Positions 19,824 to 28,688 of a stretch of DNA of 64,000 nt are shown here, one piece after another. The number at the start of each line of letters is the position of its first letter. Position 1 is the first letter of the stretch. Under the pieces are notes generated by a model. It saw only the letters and a program-made list of their open reading frames with translations, was not told the origin of the DNA and searched no databases. The position numbers and the translations under genes are program-made. Source of the DNA: Bacillota bacterium (GTDB taxonomy: Bacteria > Bacillota > Sulfobacillia > Sulfobacillales > Sulfobacillaceae). The stretch covers positions 1 to 64,000 of the forward strand of contig JAKACM010000015.1 in the NCBI GenBank assembly GCA_021821465.1. Reading direction: 5' to 3'.

Positions 19824-19843
19824 CGGTGATCCATCCCTTCTTT

Positions 19844-19872
19844 CAGACTCGTCTAAGACTAAGACGAGTCTG
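19844..19872. promoter_or_regulatory. Inverted repeat upstream of the antitoxin, likely operator
   Basis: CAGACTCGTCT (19844-19854) and AGACGAGTCTG (19862-19872) are perfect 11-bp arms around a 7-base spacer. Toxin-antitoxin operons are usually autorepressed through such repeats just upstream of the antitoxin gene; the position fits. Confidence 0.65.
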
Positions 19873-19979
19873 TTATCGACGCAGAGCTCTGTGAAGCTTT
19901 ATTTCCGATCTTGCTCACTGATCACCTGAATCCGTGACGAGGTTGTCGTCAATGGGGGCGGATCCCGACCCGGACATAC

Positions 19980-20206
19980 AGGGGATTCCATGAGTTCCTG
20001 ATCGTGCGCCTGAGCTTGGTGTTGGAGTGCTTGCGATTCCGTGAACAACGGCGAAAAATTCTCGAGGGCTTGGCGTTTCCACTTTAGAGTTGCCCCGGGT
20101 GGATGTGGTGATCGGCCGCAATTTGAGCCACTGTTTTCCCTTGCTTGAGAATTTCGAGCACCACCTGGGCTTTGAAGGTGGCAGTATGATGTGTTTGTTT
20201 TTGCAT
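19980..20206 (-). pseudogene. IS3-family orfA transposase remnant
   Basis: From ATG 20206 the minus strand reads MQKQTHHTATFKAQVVLEIL and KQGKTVAQIAADHHIHPGQL, the HTH of IS3/IS911-type OrfA, then shifts frame to LKWKRQALENFSPLFTESQA and ends in a degraded tail. The usual orfB integrase is absent. One frameshift and the missing partner make it a remnant. Confidence 0.8.
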
Positions 20207-20490
20207 AACGTGTGCCGTGTAACACTTGCGGGCTTTCAAGATTGTCTTGATTTCCGGGTCCACTATAGGTGTCAACGGTATGGATGGGCCGTCGATTTAC
20301 GCCATTTCTTTTGTTCGAATGCACTGGAGAAAGGAGTCCATCGGCGTAGAAGGTGGACGGGTTCGTAACTTTTTCTTTGAGCGGGGTTTTCGACTACCAT
20401 TTCCCTGTGGCGTTCGAAAAAGGAACATGTTTTGCAAATATCTGCAGTGCATGTTTAGCCGGTGGATTCTGTGTTTTGGCTCTCGACAGC

Positions 20491-21711
20491 CTACTCCTCC
20501 AATGTGTGTACCATGTTATCCGAGGCCAAAGGTTTGATATGACGGAAAGACTGCCATAAAGTAAGGTCGTAACAGATCTTAAGCACTCCGCCGCCGATAA
20601 AAGGAACGAGCGTACCAAAGGTACCCAGCATTAAACCGCCCATAACGGGACCTATGGCACGTCCAATTTGTTTGCCTATTGATGTGATTCCAGCTGCTTC
20701 CACCCGTTCTGTCGGTTGGACCACGGCGGCAATATATGACTGCCGCGTAGGAACATCCATTTCAACCAACAGCCCTCGAACCAAAAGAAGAAGAGCAACA
20801 ATCATGCCGTTGGGGGAAAACGGGACAGCAATGAGCAAGAGGGAAGAGGGTATATGTGTAAACACAGCCGTATTAAGCAGCCCCAGATGGCGCGATAAAC
20901 GCTCGGCTAGCGGGAAGGAGATGGCTTCTAACAATTGTTCTCCAAAAAAGAGGAGAGCCAAATGCGGGCCAGACATTCCGAAATGAGTGTGCAGCCAGTA
21001 TACGAGAAGCGGCGTAGTAACTACGCCGCTTCCCGAGGCATCAATAACAAATAAGCCGGCCAAGCGATAAACGATCCCGCGAGATTTTATAAGATGTCCG
21101 GAAGCGGTACTGGGTTCAGCAGTGTCTGCTATCTTAACTCGATGCCGACGACTGGTTGCGAAGAGAAAAGTTGATAAGACGACAGCGCTCAGGCTAACGA
21201 TACCGTAGACCGCGAGCAACACGTTAACCTCGGATGAGAAAGAAAGTCCGACCGCTTCGGGGAAACCGGCCGCCAAAGAACCTAATGCGCCCCCGGCAGT
21301 ACCCATCATACCGTATAGAGCATAGCTGCGTGTGCGTTGGGCGGAGGGGACATGGGAGAGAACCCCTTCCTCCAAAGCCGATGCAAAGATCCCGCCAATT
21401 GGTGGAATGAAACCGAGAATAGACACAAATAGCAACCCTAAGCCATGGTGTTGGAAATATATTACAGAGGATGCTAAGAACATTAAAGAAGAGATAACAA
21501 TAAATGGTACAGCACCAAAACGGGAGGCCGCACGAGTGAACACAAAAGTATAGATAGCACCAAAGAAGACGCTGACACTTATGATTATTCCAATGGTAAC
21601 AGCATGTAAACCATAAGCCGCCGCGAGAAGCGGAAACATAATCGTCATCAAACCAATGCCGAATGCCCGCATCATGTGAGTCGCATTAATAAACGGTACG
21701 GACGATTTCAC
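20491..21711 (-). CDS. MFS transporter (drug/sugar exporter-like)
   Basis: 406 residues with about twelve transmembrane segments, the normal size. The start is GTG at 21711, with AAAGGA about nine bases upstream. MMRAFGIGLMTIMFPLLAAA begins the first helix; TRAASRFGAVPF is in the place of the loop 2-3 motif, and a central basic loop (ATSRRHRVKI) separates the two halves. The RGLLVEMDVPTRQSYIAAVV segment near residue 320 and VEAAGITSIGKQIGRAIGP are typical of the family. The substrate is not predictable. It stands alone, downstream of the IS/TA debris. Confidence 0.85.
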   Translation of the reverse strand: MKSSVPFINATHMMRAFGIGLMTIMFPLLAAAYGLHAVTIGIIISVSVFFGAIYTFVFTRAASRFGAVPFIVISSLMFLASSVIYFQHHGLGLLFVSILGFIPPIGGIFASALEEGVLSHVPSAQRTRSYALYGMMGTAGGALGSLAAGFPEAVGLSFSSEVNVLLAVYGIVSLSAVVLSTFLFATSRRHRVKIADTAEPSTASGHLIKSRGIVYRLAGLFVIDASGSGVVTTPLLVYWLHTHFGMSGPHLALLFFGEQLLEAISFPLAERLSRHLGLLNTAVFTHIPSSLLLIAVPFSPNGMIVALLLLVRGLLVEMDVPTRQSYIAAVVQPTERVEAAGITSIGKQIGRAIGPVMGGLMLGTFGTLVPFIGGGVLKICYDLTLWQSFRHIKPLASDNMVHTLEE

Positions 21712-22186
21712 AATCTTGTCCTTTCTACGTCAAACCATCAACATGGACCATTGTACCATGGATGACAGGAGACCCCGAACACGCTTTATAGTGCCTTGCG
21801 TGTCATCAGAGGTATTCGGTCACTGGTCCGGTCGTTTTGGCGGGTTTGTTGGTGATGGAGAGATTGGCGGCCCCTACTCAACTAGGAATCTTCACCGGTT
21901 GGGACAATTAAACACTAACACTTTCGTGAATTGGAAAGCCAATAATGCTCACCGGTGGCGAGCAGTCCTTAGACCGGTGATCGAGCCGCGGGTAATACAA
22001 CTTATCCGATCCATTTTAACTGTCTACAGGATTTATACAATGGAAGCTGGTATAACGATAATGCGTCCCTTAACCAGTGAATACTTGTAGTGCCAAAGGG
22101 AGTACGGAGCCGGGAACTGGGCGAACGCCAATGGATGGACCATTTGGACCACACTATAGCTCGGAAGCTTAAGGGGAGGGACCACT
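21712..22186. other. Intergenic region between divergent genes
   Basis: About 475 bases holding the upstream regions of the MFS gene (minus) and the secreted-protein gene (plus). Short open frames (21716-22090) carry no recognisable domain. Confidence 0.45.
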
Positions 22187-22750
22187 ATGAGATTGTTACG
22201 CATGACTCTAATTACCGGGATGGGCGGGCTGAGCTTGGCGACGGCTCTGCTGATTATGCCGTCTTCTCAATCCCTGTCTAAGACTTCACAGAAACCGACT
22301 ACGATCACGCCGGCACCTATGAAGGCCGCAGCGATCTCCACCACGACAGTTCGCCCGACCCCGGCGACGGAAGTGCCCAACGTCATTCCGGCAAAGGGAG
22401 TGCTTATCAATACGAATCAGGCTCTGCTATTTCCTCCTAAAATCAACAACCCGTCCATATCGAGAATGCAGGCTCTGGTCATTGCGAAGTCGTACGATAA
22501 CGCGCCGGGTCTGTCCGTGACGTCGGTAAAATTGACGGACTTTACCTTTCCCGGTTCCATTCCTGGTCCTGGTACAACCGTGCCATTCCGTATCCTTGAG
22601 CACGTACCGGCCTGGGTTGTGACTTTTACCACACCCACGCCGGTTAATGTCAGTCAGGCTCCAACCGGGGTTCCCGTCTATGTTGCCTATGATAATCTCG
22701 TCATTAATGCGCAGACAGGGTCTTTTGTAGTGGGATTTTTTACGAAATAA
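22187..22750 (+). CDS. Secreted or membrane-anchored protein of unknown function
   Basis: 187 residues. The N-terminus MRLLRMTLITGMGGLSLATA followed by LLIMPSSQS is a signal peptide or anchor. Residues 30-70 are rich in Thr, Pro and Ala (low-complexity linker), and residues 75-187 form a compact domain with PSISRMQALVIAKSYDNAPG, RILEHVPAWVVTFTTPTPVN and DNLVINAQTGSFVVGFFTK. The last segment recalls PepSY-type or calcium-sensing extracellular domains (an NAQTG.....G ending), but this is only a resemblance. ATG follows GGGGAGGGA by seven bases. Confidence 0.65.
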   Translation: MRLLRMTLITGMGGLSLATALLIMPSSQSLSKTSQKPTTITPAPMKAAAISTTTVRPTPATEVPNVIPAKGVLINTNQALLFPPKINNPSISRMQALVIAKSYDNAPGLSVTSVKLTDFTFPGSIPGPGTTVPFRILEHVPAWVVTFTTPTPVNVSQAPTGVPVYVAYDNLVINAQTGSFVVGFFTK

Positions 22751-23231
22751 CGCATGTTTTTAAGGTACAGAAGAGGTATAGGCAAGAATAGGGAACAGGA
22801 TCGATTAAAATACCATGGTTACGCGATAGATTTGGAAGCTCAATTGGTCCCCATCAACGAATGTCTTTTCCGGTTGTATCAAGGAACATACGCCATGCAA
22901 GATGTGGTTGTCTCGGTCTTTTTGAGCGGAGGAACAAGTCGTGCGTCCAGCAGCCGAATGCCTGATTTATTGGCTATATTCGGAGCAGAAATAGGGTGCA
23001 GACATGGATTATTGTAAACGTTGGCTGTGGTAGGGATTTCATCGCAAAACCTTCTGAGTATCCGCTAAAGATTACCCTTCCGTGGTTAACCTTTTATCGT
23101 TTTGATTTACTTTTGCGATTGTAAAGCCATGGTTTGTTAGCGAAACTCCTGTATTAACGGCTAATCCTTTAAGGTTATGCGTTTTATCTCTCATCCATTC
23201 TTATTCCATAAAAATGTTTGCTGATATTATA
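22751..23231. other. Intergenic region upstream of the LacI gene
   Basis: About 480 bases. A frame at 22754-23017 begins four bases after the previous stop and has no ribosome binding site or family signature, so it is not called. The region becomes AT-rich towards the promoter at 23232. Confidence 0.45.
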
Positions 23232-23260
23232 TTGACTTGTCTCTATATTATATTTATTCT
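23232..23260 (+). promoter_or_regulatory. Sigma-A-type promoter of the LacI gene
   Basis: TTGACT (23232-23237), a 17-base spacer and TATTCT (23255-23260) give a near-consensus vegetative promoter. Transcription would start at about 23267, inside the palindrome that follows. Confidence 0.65.
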
Positions 23261-23294
23261 AGTAGTAATCGTTTACATGTAAACGATTACTACT
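23261..23294. promoter_or_regulatory. 34-bp perfect palindrome, LacI-type operator
   Basis: AGTAGTAATCGTTTACA is followed by its exact reverse complement. The core GTAATCGTTTAC/GTAAACGATTAC has the even-spaced centre typical of LacI/GalR sites. It begins right after the -10 box and ends 23 bases before the regulator start codon, so binding would block transcription: autorepression. Confidence 0.8.
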
Positions 23295-23317
23295 GAAACG
23301 ACGTGAAGGGATCCTAA

Positions 23318-24304
23318 ATGGCTACGATCCGAGACGTAGCAAAAAGTGCTGGAGTTTCCACGGCTACGGTGTCGCATGTTATTAACGGTACGCGATCTGT
23401 GGCTGCAGAGACGAGAAATAATGTGTTGGCGGCTATGCAAAAGTTGAACTATGTTCCGTCGGCTTTGGGTCGAGGACTTCGTAAACGCACACTAAGAACC
23501 ATTGGATTTATTGCCGCCGATATGGCTAACCCGTATTTCGCCCAGGTTTTCAGAGGGGTGGAGACGGTGGCCCGCGCGGCTAATTATACAGTCATCGTCA
23601 CTCACTCTGACGAAGATGCTGAACGCGAAGAAGAAGCCATTCAAAATCTTATAGCCAAAGGAGTCGACGGAATACTTTTGGCACCGGTCCAGACAGACGC
23701 TGACGGGAATTCTGTTTACTCTCAAATTACAGTGCCAACAGTGACCTATGACAGGCGTCTCACACAACTCTCTTTTCCGGCGGTGATTACAGACAGTCAG
23801 CAAGCGGTTTTCAAAGCGGTAGAATTTTATAAAGGGCGAGGACACCGTCGCTTCGGATTCATCACAGGACGCATGGGGTTATCTACCACAGAAAATCGAT
23901 TGCAGGGATTTCTTAACGCAACCGAACAGGTCGATCGCTCCGTATTTCAAGGAGATTCGCGTTATGAAGGGGGTATAAAGGCTGCCGATTGGTTGGCACA
24001 TCATCCTCATATTCCGTCGGTGGTGGTCATTAGTAATAATCTGATGGCAATGGGTCTTGTATACAGGTTGCAACAGAATTATCCCAAAACTCTGTCTTGT
24101 CTAACACTAGTGACATTAGACGACGAGCCTTGGACAACTTTTGTTCAGCCGCCTTTATCGGTCATTTCCCAGCCCGCTTTGGAAATTGGCAGAATAGCCA
24201 CGGAATTATCGCTCGAATCGATTGAGAATGGTGAGGTCTCAGCCATCACCATCTTACCTTGCACATTTATTCCGCGACTTCCGAAATCTTTCCCGGAACA
24301 CTAG
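23318..24304 (+). CDS. LacI-family transcriptional repressor
   Basis: 328 residues. The N-terminal HTH reads ATIRDVAKSAGVSTATVSHV, then INGTRSVAAETRNNVLAAMQ (residues 2-45), including the hinge helix region. The sugar-binding domain follows (IGFIAADMANPYFAQVFRGV; DGILLAPV; FGFITGRMGLSTTENRLQGF). ATG follows GAAGGGATCC. A perfect palindromic operator and promoter lie directly upstream. The next genes in the same direction encode an ABC importer, and the block contains a GH32-like hydrolase and a PfkB kinase, so the effector is probably a sugar or oligosaccharide. Confidence 0.95.
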   Translation: MATIRDVAKSAGVSTATVSHVINGTRSVAAETRNNVLAAMQKLNYVPSALGRGLRKRTLRTIGFIAADMANPYFAQVFRGVETVARAANYTVIVTHSDEDAEREEEAIQNLIAKGVDGILLAPVQTDADGNSVYSQITVPTVTYDRRLTQLSFPAVITDSQQAVFKAVEFYKGRGHRRFGFITGRMGLSTTENRLQGFLNATEQVDRSVFQGDSRYEGGIKAADWLAHHPHIPSVVVISNNLMAMGLVYRLQQNYPKTLSCLTLVTLDDEPWTTFVQPPLSVISQPALEIGRIATELSLESIENGEVSAITILPCTFIPRLPKSFPEH

Positions 24305-24398
24305 GTGGTGAGGGTCTGCGGTTGCCTATAGGCAAGTTTGAGAGAGTGGAGAGCTTTAAACAACTGCACCACTAACTCAGTAAATTGGAGGAAAAGAC

Positions 24399-25679
24399 AT
24401 GCACATTTCGCAACGACGGATTGCCAGAGTGTCAATGATATCTGCGGCATCGTTTCTGATCGCAGGATGCGGGTCAATAGGAAATGCCGCCTCTTCGGGA
24501 CCCATTAAATTGACTTTCGAAGAAGGAATTCAATCTCCTCAAACACAGAATTACGTGAAAAAAGAGATCAAAGTTTTTGAAAAACAGCACCCCAATATTC
24601 GTATCACCATGCAAAATTATGGTGCGGCAGATTCAGAAATACCTAAAATTGAAAGCGCTGTGGCTTCACACACTCCTCCCAATCTTTTGTGGATCGCTCC
24701 CGCCTACACTGGACAATTCGCTTCCTCACAATCTATTATCGATGCTGAGAAATATTTTAAAACGGAAAAATTCAAGTCATCAACCATTTTCCCCGGACTT
24801 CTCAAGACGGGGGTATATAAGGGGCAAGTCTGGACCATGCCCTTTGACGCCAACGATTTGGCCGTTTACTATAATAAGAAGCTGTTTAAAAACGCGGGAA
24901 TCACCCAACCTCCCAAAACATGGCAACAATTTCTTATAGACGCCAAGAAACTCACCACGTCCAAAACTTATGGATTCGAAATGCCAATTGGTAACCAAGA
25001 ATGGACAGTGTGGATATGGGAGACGTTACTGTGGCAAGCGGGGGGTCACTTGCTCAATCCTTCTCGCACCCGCGTGACTTTTGACAGTAAGGCAGGTATC
25101 AAGGCCTTGAACTATTGGATGACATTAATGAAAGATCGCGTGGCCACCTTTGGGCCATTAAATCAATCCTATCAACTAGGGGCTTTTGAATCCGGGAAAG
25201 TGGCCATGACAATTAACGGTCCGTGGAATTACGGTGCCTTGCAACAACAGCATCAGGTCGATTACGGTGCTTTTCCTTTGCCTAAAGACAAAATAGCTGC
25301 TACAAATATCGGAGGAGAAAGTTTATTCATCTTTAATACAACTTCGGCACAAAATAGGGCAGCATTTGCATTTGCAAAATTTGTTACCTCACCCCAATTT
25401 CAAATAGGCTACGATACGGGCAGCGGATATCTCCCTGTTTCCACTTCGGCGGAAAATTCCCCAAAATATCAGCAGTATCTCAAGAACAATCCCTTTATTA
25501 ATGTCTTTACAAAATCCATGGCTGTCGGTCGGGCACGACCGCCGATTCCGGCCTATTCTCAAATCTCGGCAGACATTGGCAATGCGATCGAAAACGCATT
25601 GTATGGCAAAATGACGGCGGCTCAGGCTCTACATCAAGCAGCAGTGGCCGCTCAACAAACACTAAAGAGCCAACAATAA
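24399..25679 (+). CDS. ABC sugar importer solute-binding lipoprotein
   Basis: 426 residues. The signal peptide ends in the lipobox IAGC with the lipidated cysteine at residue 24. The mature protein follows the family 1 extracellular solute-binding pattern: KLTFEEGIQSPQTQNYVKKE, then IKVFEKQHPNIRITMQ; FDANDLAVYYNKKLFKNAGI; ESGKVAMTINGPWNYGAL. Captures a sugar outside the cell and delivers it to the two permeases that follow. ATG follows GGAGGAAAAGAC. It lies 94 bases after the LacI gene and probably belongs to its regulon. Confidence 0.93.
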   Translation: MHISQRRIARVSMISAASFLIAGCGSIGNAASSGPIKLTFEEGIQSPQTQNYVKKEIKVFEKQHPNIRITMQNYGAADSEIPKIESAVASHTPPNLLWIAPAYTGQFASSQSIIDAEKYFKTEKFKSSTIFPGLLKTGVYKGQVWTMPFDANDLAVYYNKKLFKNAGITQPPKTWQQFLIDAKKLTTSKTYGFEMPIGNQEWTVWIWETLLWQAGGHLLNPSRTRVTFDSKAGIKALNYWMTLMKDRVATFGPLNQSYQLGAFESGKVAMTINGPWNYGALQQQHQVDYGAFPLPKDKIAATNIGGESLFIFNTTSAQNRAAFAFAKFVTSPQFQIGYDTGSGYLPVSTSAENSPKYQQYLKNNPFINVFTKSMAVGRARPPIPAYSQISADIGNAIENALYGKMTAAQALHQAAVAAQQTLKSQQ

Positions 25680-25720
25680 ACAAGCGTTACAGCATTGCTT
25701 ATTTGGCCAAGGGGGACAAA

Positions 25721-26599
25721 ATGGTCGGTCGACGACACTCATGGTGGTGGGCAACCCTTTTCTTATTGCCTGCCGCTATGCTAACGCTCGTGTTTTTCTA
25801 TTATCCAATGGGCTATATCATTTGGCTTAGTGTTCATCAGTGGAATGGATTATCCACAATCAAACCCTTTACTGGGTTTAAGGAATATGCCCATCTCCTT
25901 CAAGAGCCGATCTTCAACCAAGTGATGCGTAATACTATCGTCTTTGTAGTGGGAACCGTTATTCCCAGCATTGCCATTGGATTGGGATTGGCTCTCTTGC
26001 TCAACCGCCCATTGCCATTCAGAACCTTGGTGCGCGGCTTAAGTTTTGCCCCTTATCTCGTATCCTTTGTGTCAGCAGGGCTTGCTTGGGTGTGGATGGG
26101 CAGTTCCAATGGTCTGTTTAATCATCTATTAGGTCTGTTCGGCCTTCATCCCGGTAATCTTGTTGCCAATCCCACATTTGCGATGCCTTATGTTATCGCT
26201 ATGTACACATGGAAGATGTCCGGTTATAACATGGTCCTCTATTTAGCCGGCCTTCAAACCATTCCGCGCGAGATCTATGAGGCAGGGGCTATCGATGGTT
26301 TAAAGCCGGGTTGGACTCAGTTTCGCGCGATTACCTGGCCTCTTTTACGTGAAACCACGTTCTTTGTGTTAATCATCAATTTAATTTTCAGTTTTCGGGC
26401 ATTTTCAGCCGTATATGTCATGACGGGCGGAGGGCCAATTCATGCCACAACAACACTGGTGTATTACATTTGGCGGTTGGCTTTTATCCATAACTCTTGG
26501 GGTCAAGCGGCTGCAGCCTCTACTGCCTTGTTGGCGGCCGTGTTGTTATTAACCGTAGGGATGGTACGGTATTTCACCAGGGATCCGGTTCATCATTAA
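25721..26599 (+). CDS. ABC sugar importer permease (MalF type)
   Basis: 292 residues from ATG 25721, which has AAGGGGGAC five bases upstream. Six transmembrane segments are visible, starting with WWWATLFLLPAAMLTLVFFY. The EAA loop that contacts the ATPase is EIYEAGAIDGLKPGWTQFRA, near residue 185. It follows the binding-protein gene by 41 bases. No ATPase gene is present in the cluster; a shared MsmX-like ATPase elsewhere is assumed. Confidence 0.92.
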   Translation: MVGRRHSWWWATLFLLPAAMLTLVFFYYPMGYIIWLSVHQWNGLSTIKPFTGFKEYAHLLQEPIFNQVMRNTIVFVVGTVIPSIAIGLGLALLLNRPLPFRTLVRGLSFAPYLVSFVSAGLAWVWMGSSNGLFNHLLGLFGLHPGNLVANPTFAMPYVIAMYTWKMSGYNMVLYLAGLQTIPREIYEAGAIDGLKPGWTQFRAITWPLLRETTFFVLIINLIFSFRAFSAVYVMTGGGPIHATTTLVYYIWRLAFIHNSWGQAAAASTALLAAVLLLTVGMVRYFTRDPVHH

Positions 26600-26774
26600 C
26601 ACCCTCCATGTGATGTCTCTATCGTGTGGAAACAAGCAGATCTTTTGCATACCACTTATTTCGCAGCACGGAGCATTGTGCGGAAAATGATTTTTCTTGA
26701 TATCCCTCTAAGCTCTGATTAGCGGAGGTTTACGGCCCATCCAGATAACACTTGTGACTGTCAAGGAGGTTTTT

Positions 26775-27635
26775 ATGCAGTTTAATTCTTTTAAAATTCA
26801 GGACAAGCATTCCGACTGGAGTCGACACATTAAGTGGCGCTACATTCCTTGGATGGTCGTTGCCGTCGTGGTGTTTGGTTTCCCCTTTTATTGGATAATC
26901 GTGGGCTCACTGGCCTCTAATACAGCCATTAGCACAGGTTCTGTGCCATTGATTCCGTTTCATCCCCATTGGTTGAATTATCTTAAGGCATGGACCTACA
27001 CCAATTTCGGGAGACAGTTGCTTAATACCCTGATTATGGCAACAGCCGTCACCTTGGCTCAAGTTCTAACCTCGTCAATGGCAGGATTTGCTTTGGCTCG
27101 CATGCATTTTCCGGGACGAGAGCTTGTGTTTATTGGTTTCATTGCCACTTTAATCGTGCCTTTTCAAGTCATTGCTTTGCCCATCTTTATCCTCATGGCC
27201 AACTTACATTGGGTCAATACTTTTGCCGCCTTAATTGTACCCACTGCAGTAAACGCATTTGGAATCTTCCTCTATCGGCAATTTTTTCTCACTATTCCCC
27301 AATCCTTTGAAGAAGCCGCAATGTTGGACGGTGCTAATCCCTGGCAAGTGTTATGGCAAGTCTATTGGCCTTTAGCCCGACCCGCTACCGTGACGTTATC
27401 GTTGCTGACTTTTATCGCCGAATGGAATTCCTTCTATTTGCCTTTCCTGTTTACCCAAGGAAAATCTATGTATACGGTACAATTGGGTTTAGTGGCATTT
27501 CAGGGGGAGTTTGCCACTATTTACAATCTACTCATGGCGGCAACGGTTTTTGTCAGTATTCCAATTTTTATTTTGTACCTCATTGGGCAACGAGCCATCG
27601 TCGAGGGCATTGCCACAACCGGTACTAAGGGGTAG
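26775..27635 (+). CDS. ABC sugar importer permease (MalG type)
   Basis: 286 residues from ATG 26775, with AAGGAGG six bases upstream. Six transmembrane segments, with the EAA loop EEAAMLDGANPWQVLWQVYW near residue 178. It partners the preceding permease, though 175 bases separate them, more than is usual in a tight operon. Its 3' end overlaps by 11 bases the 3' end of the convergent GH32-like gene. Confidence 0.92.
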   Translation: MQFNSFKIQDKHSDWSRHIKWRYIPWMVVAVVVFGFPFYWIIVGSLASNTAISTGSVPLIPFHPHWLNYLKAWTYTNFGRQLLNTLIMATAVTLAQVLTSSMAGFALARMHFPGRELVFIGFIATLIVPFQVIALPIFILMANLHWVNTFAALIVPTAVNAFGIFLYRQFFLTIPQSFEEAAMLDGANPWQVLWQVYWPLARPATVTLSLLTFIAEWNSFYLPFLFTQGKSMYTVQLGLVAFQGEFATIYNLLMAATVFVSIPIFILYLIGQRAIVEGIATTGTKG

Positions 27636-28569
27636 AAATGTGAACTCTATTATCCTTGTCCCAGAACAAAGGACGCGGATTGTCGATGGTATAGGGCAAA
27701 AAATGATGAGGGTAACCTTCTTCCTCACCCATACGCCAGCCCAATAACAGGCACTGAGTGCCATGAACTATCGGCCGGGCAGCGTACCAATGGTCTTGAA
27801 CCAAGGGCCGGCCAACCAATTCAAAAGGTCCGGTAATCCTTTCGCTGCGAAAGCATAAAGTCCCTGTGGTTCTATCCGGAACAGGGCAAGAAGGATGATA
27901 CCATTCCGCTTTCACCGATATAAAAAGATACCATGCGGCATTCCATTGAATGACCGTCGGAACTTCCATATCCCGAAAGCAACCGGGACTCAAAACAGGA
28001 GGAAGCCAAGACCAATGATGAAGATCAGGAGAGTGAGCAAGTCCAATGGCGCCTTGATAACCTTGGGGCTGCGAACGGTCATGAGACGCAAGAAAAACGT
28101 AATAGAGTGCAGTAGACGGGTCATAGACGACGTAAGGATCACGCCAAGTAAACACGTCCGGCGCTTCTTCCGGCGCTGTCACGTACCAACGGGGATCAGG
28201 TTGCAACACGGGTGAAGAAGGGGATTTCTCCCAAAAGTACAGGTCGTCGGAAATTGCCAAGCCGAGATTTTGTGTTCGGTCCCGGCGATTTCGTCCCGTA
28301 TAAAACATTATCCACTCCTTATTGTGTTTTATCACGCTTCCTGTCCATAACGACAAATCGTCCCAGGCGCCATTTGCGCCAGGGTTCAGCACGTCTTCAT
28401 GCCACTGCCACCGGACCAAGTCCATGGAGGTGGCGTGAGCGATAACGGATAAATCATGTCTTGAAGACGGATGACCCACTTCGGGCGCTTTCAGGCAATA
28501 TAGGTGATGCCGATCGCCATCATGAATTGTCCAAAAATCCCAAATCCGGTAATTTGGAAGGATGAGCAT
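27625..28569 (-). CDS. GH32-like five-bladed beta-propeller glycoside hydrolase
   Basis: 314 residues from ATG 28569 (AGGAGA eight bases upstream); upstream in-frame codons are not needed. No signal peptide, so it acts in the cytoplasm. Motifs fit the GH32/GH43/GH68 fold: an Asp in IWDFW at residue 11 in the place of the nucleophile block, WRDPYV at residues 142-147 (the RDP motif), and MEVP at 201-204 (the place of the ECP acid/base). SLWTGSVIKHNKEWIMFYTG supports the fold. A beta-fructosidase or related activity on the imported sugar is inferred. It is somewhat short and lacks the C-terminal beta-sandwich of classic GH32. Confidence 0.75.
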   Translation of the reverse strand: MLILPNYRIWDFWTIHDGDRHHLYCLKAPEVGHPSSRHDLSVIAHATSMDLVRWQWHEDVLNPGANGAWDDLSLWTGSVIKHNKEWIMFYTGRNRRDRTQNLGLAISDDLYFWEKSPSSPVLQPDPRWYVTAPEEAPDVFTWRDPYVVYDPSTALYYVFLASHDRSQPQGYQGAIGLAHSPDLHHWSWLPPVLSPGCFRDMEVPTVIQWNAAWYLFISVKAEWYHPSCPVPDRTTGTLCFRSERITGPFELVGRPLVQDHWYAARPIVHGTQCLLLGWRMGEEEGYPHHFLPYTIDNPRPLFWDKDNRVHISTP

Positions 28570-28688
28570 ATAGATTTCTCCTAATTCGAACAGTGCATTG
28601 TGCATCATAATCCAGCATTCTCATCATACCGCGAGAGTATTTTATCGGCTATAGTCAAATTTCTCCTCGCATAAGAAAGGTAGAGAAC

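Noticed and set aside
22754-23017. 87-codon frame after the secreted-protein gene
   Set aside because: Starts four bases after the previous stop, has no ribosome binding site and no recognisable domain.
23261-23294. Palindrome as a transcription terminator
   Set aside because: It follows a promoter, has no T-run and precedes the LacI start; an operator fits better.
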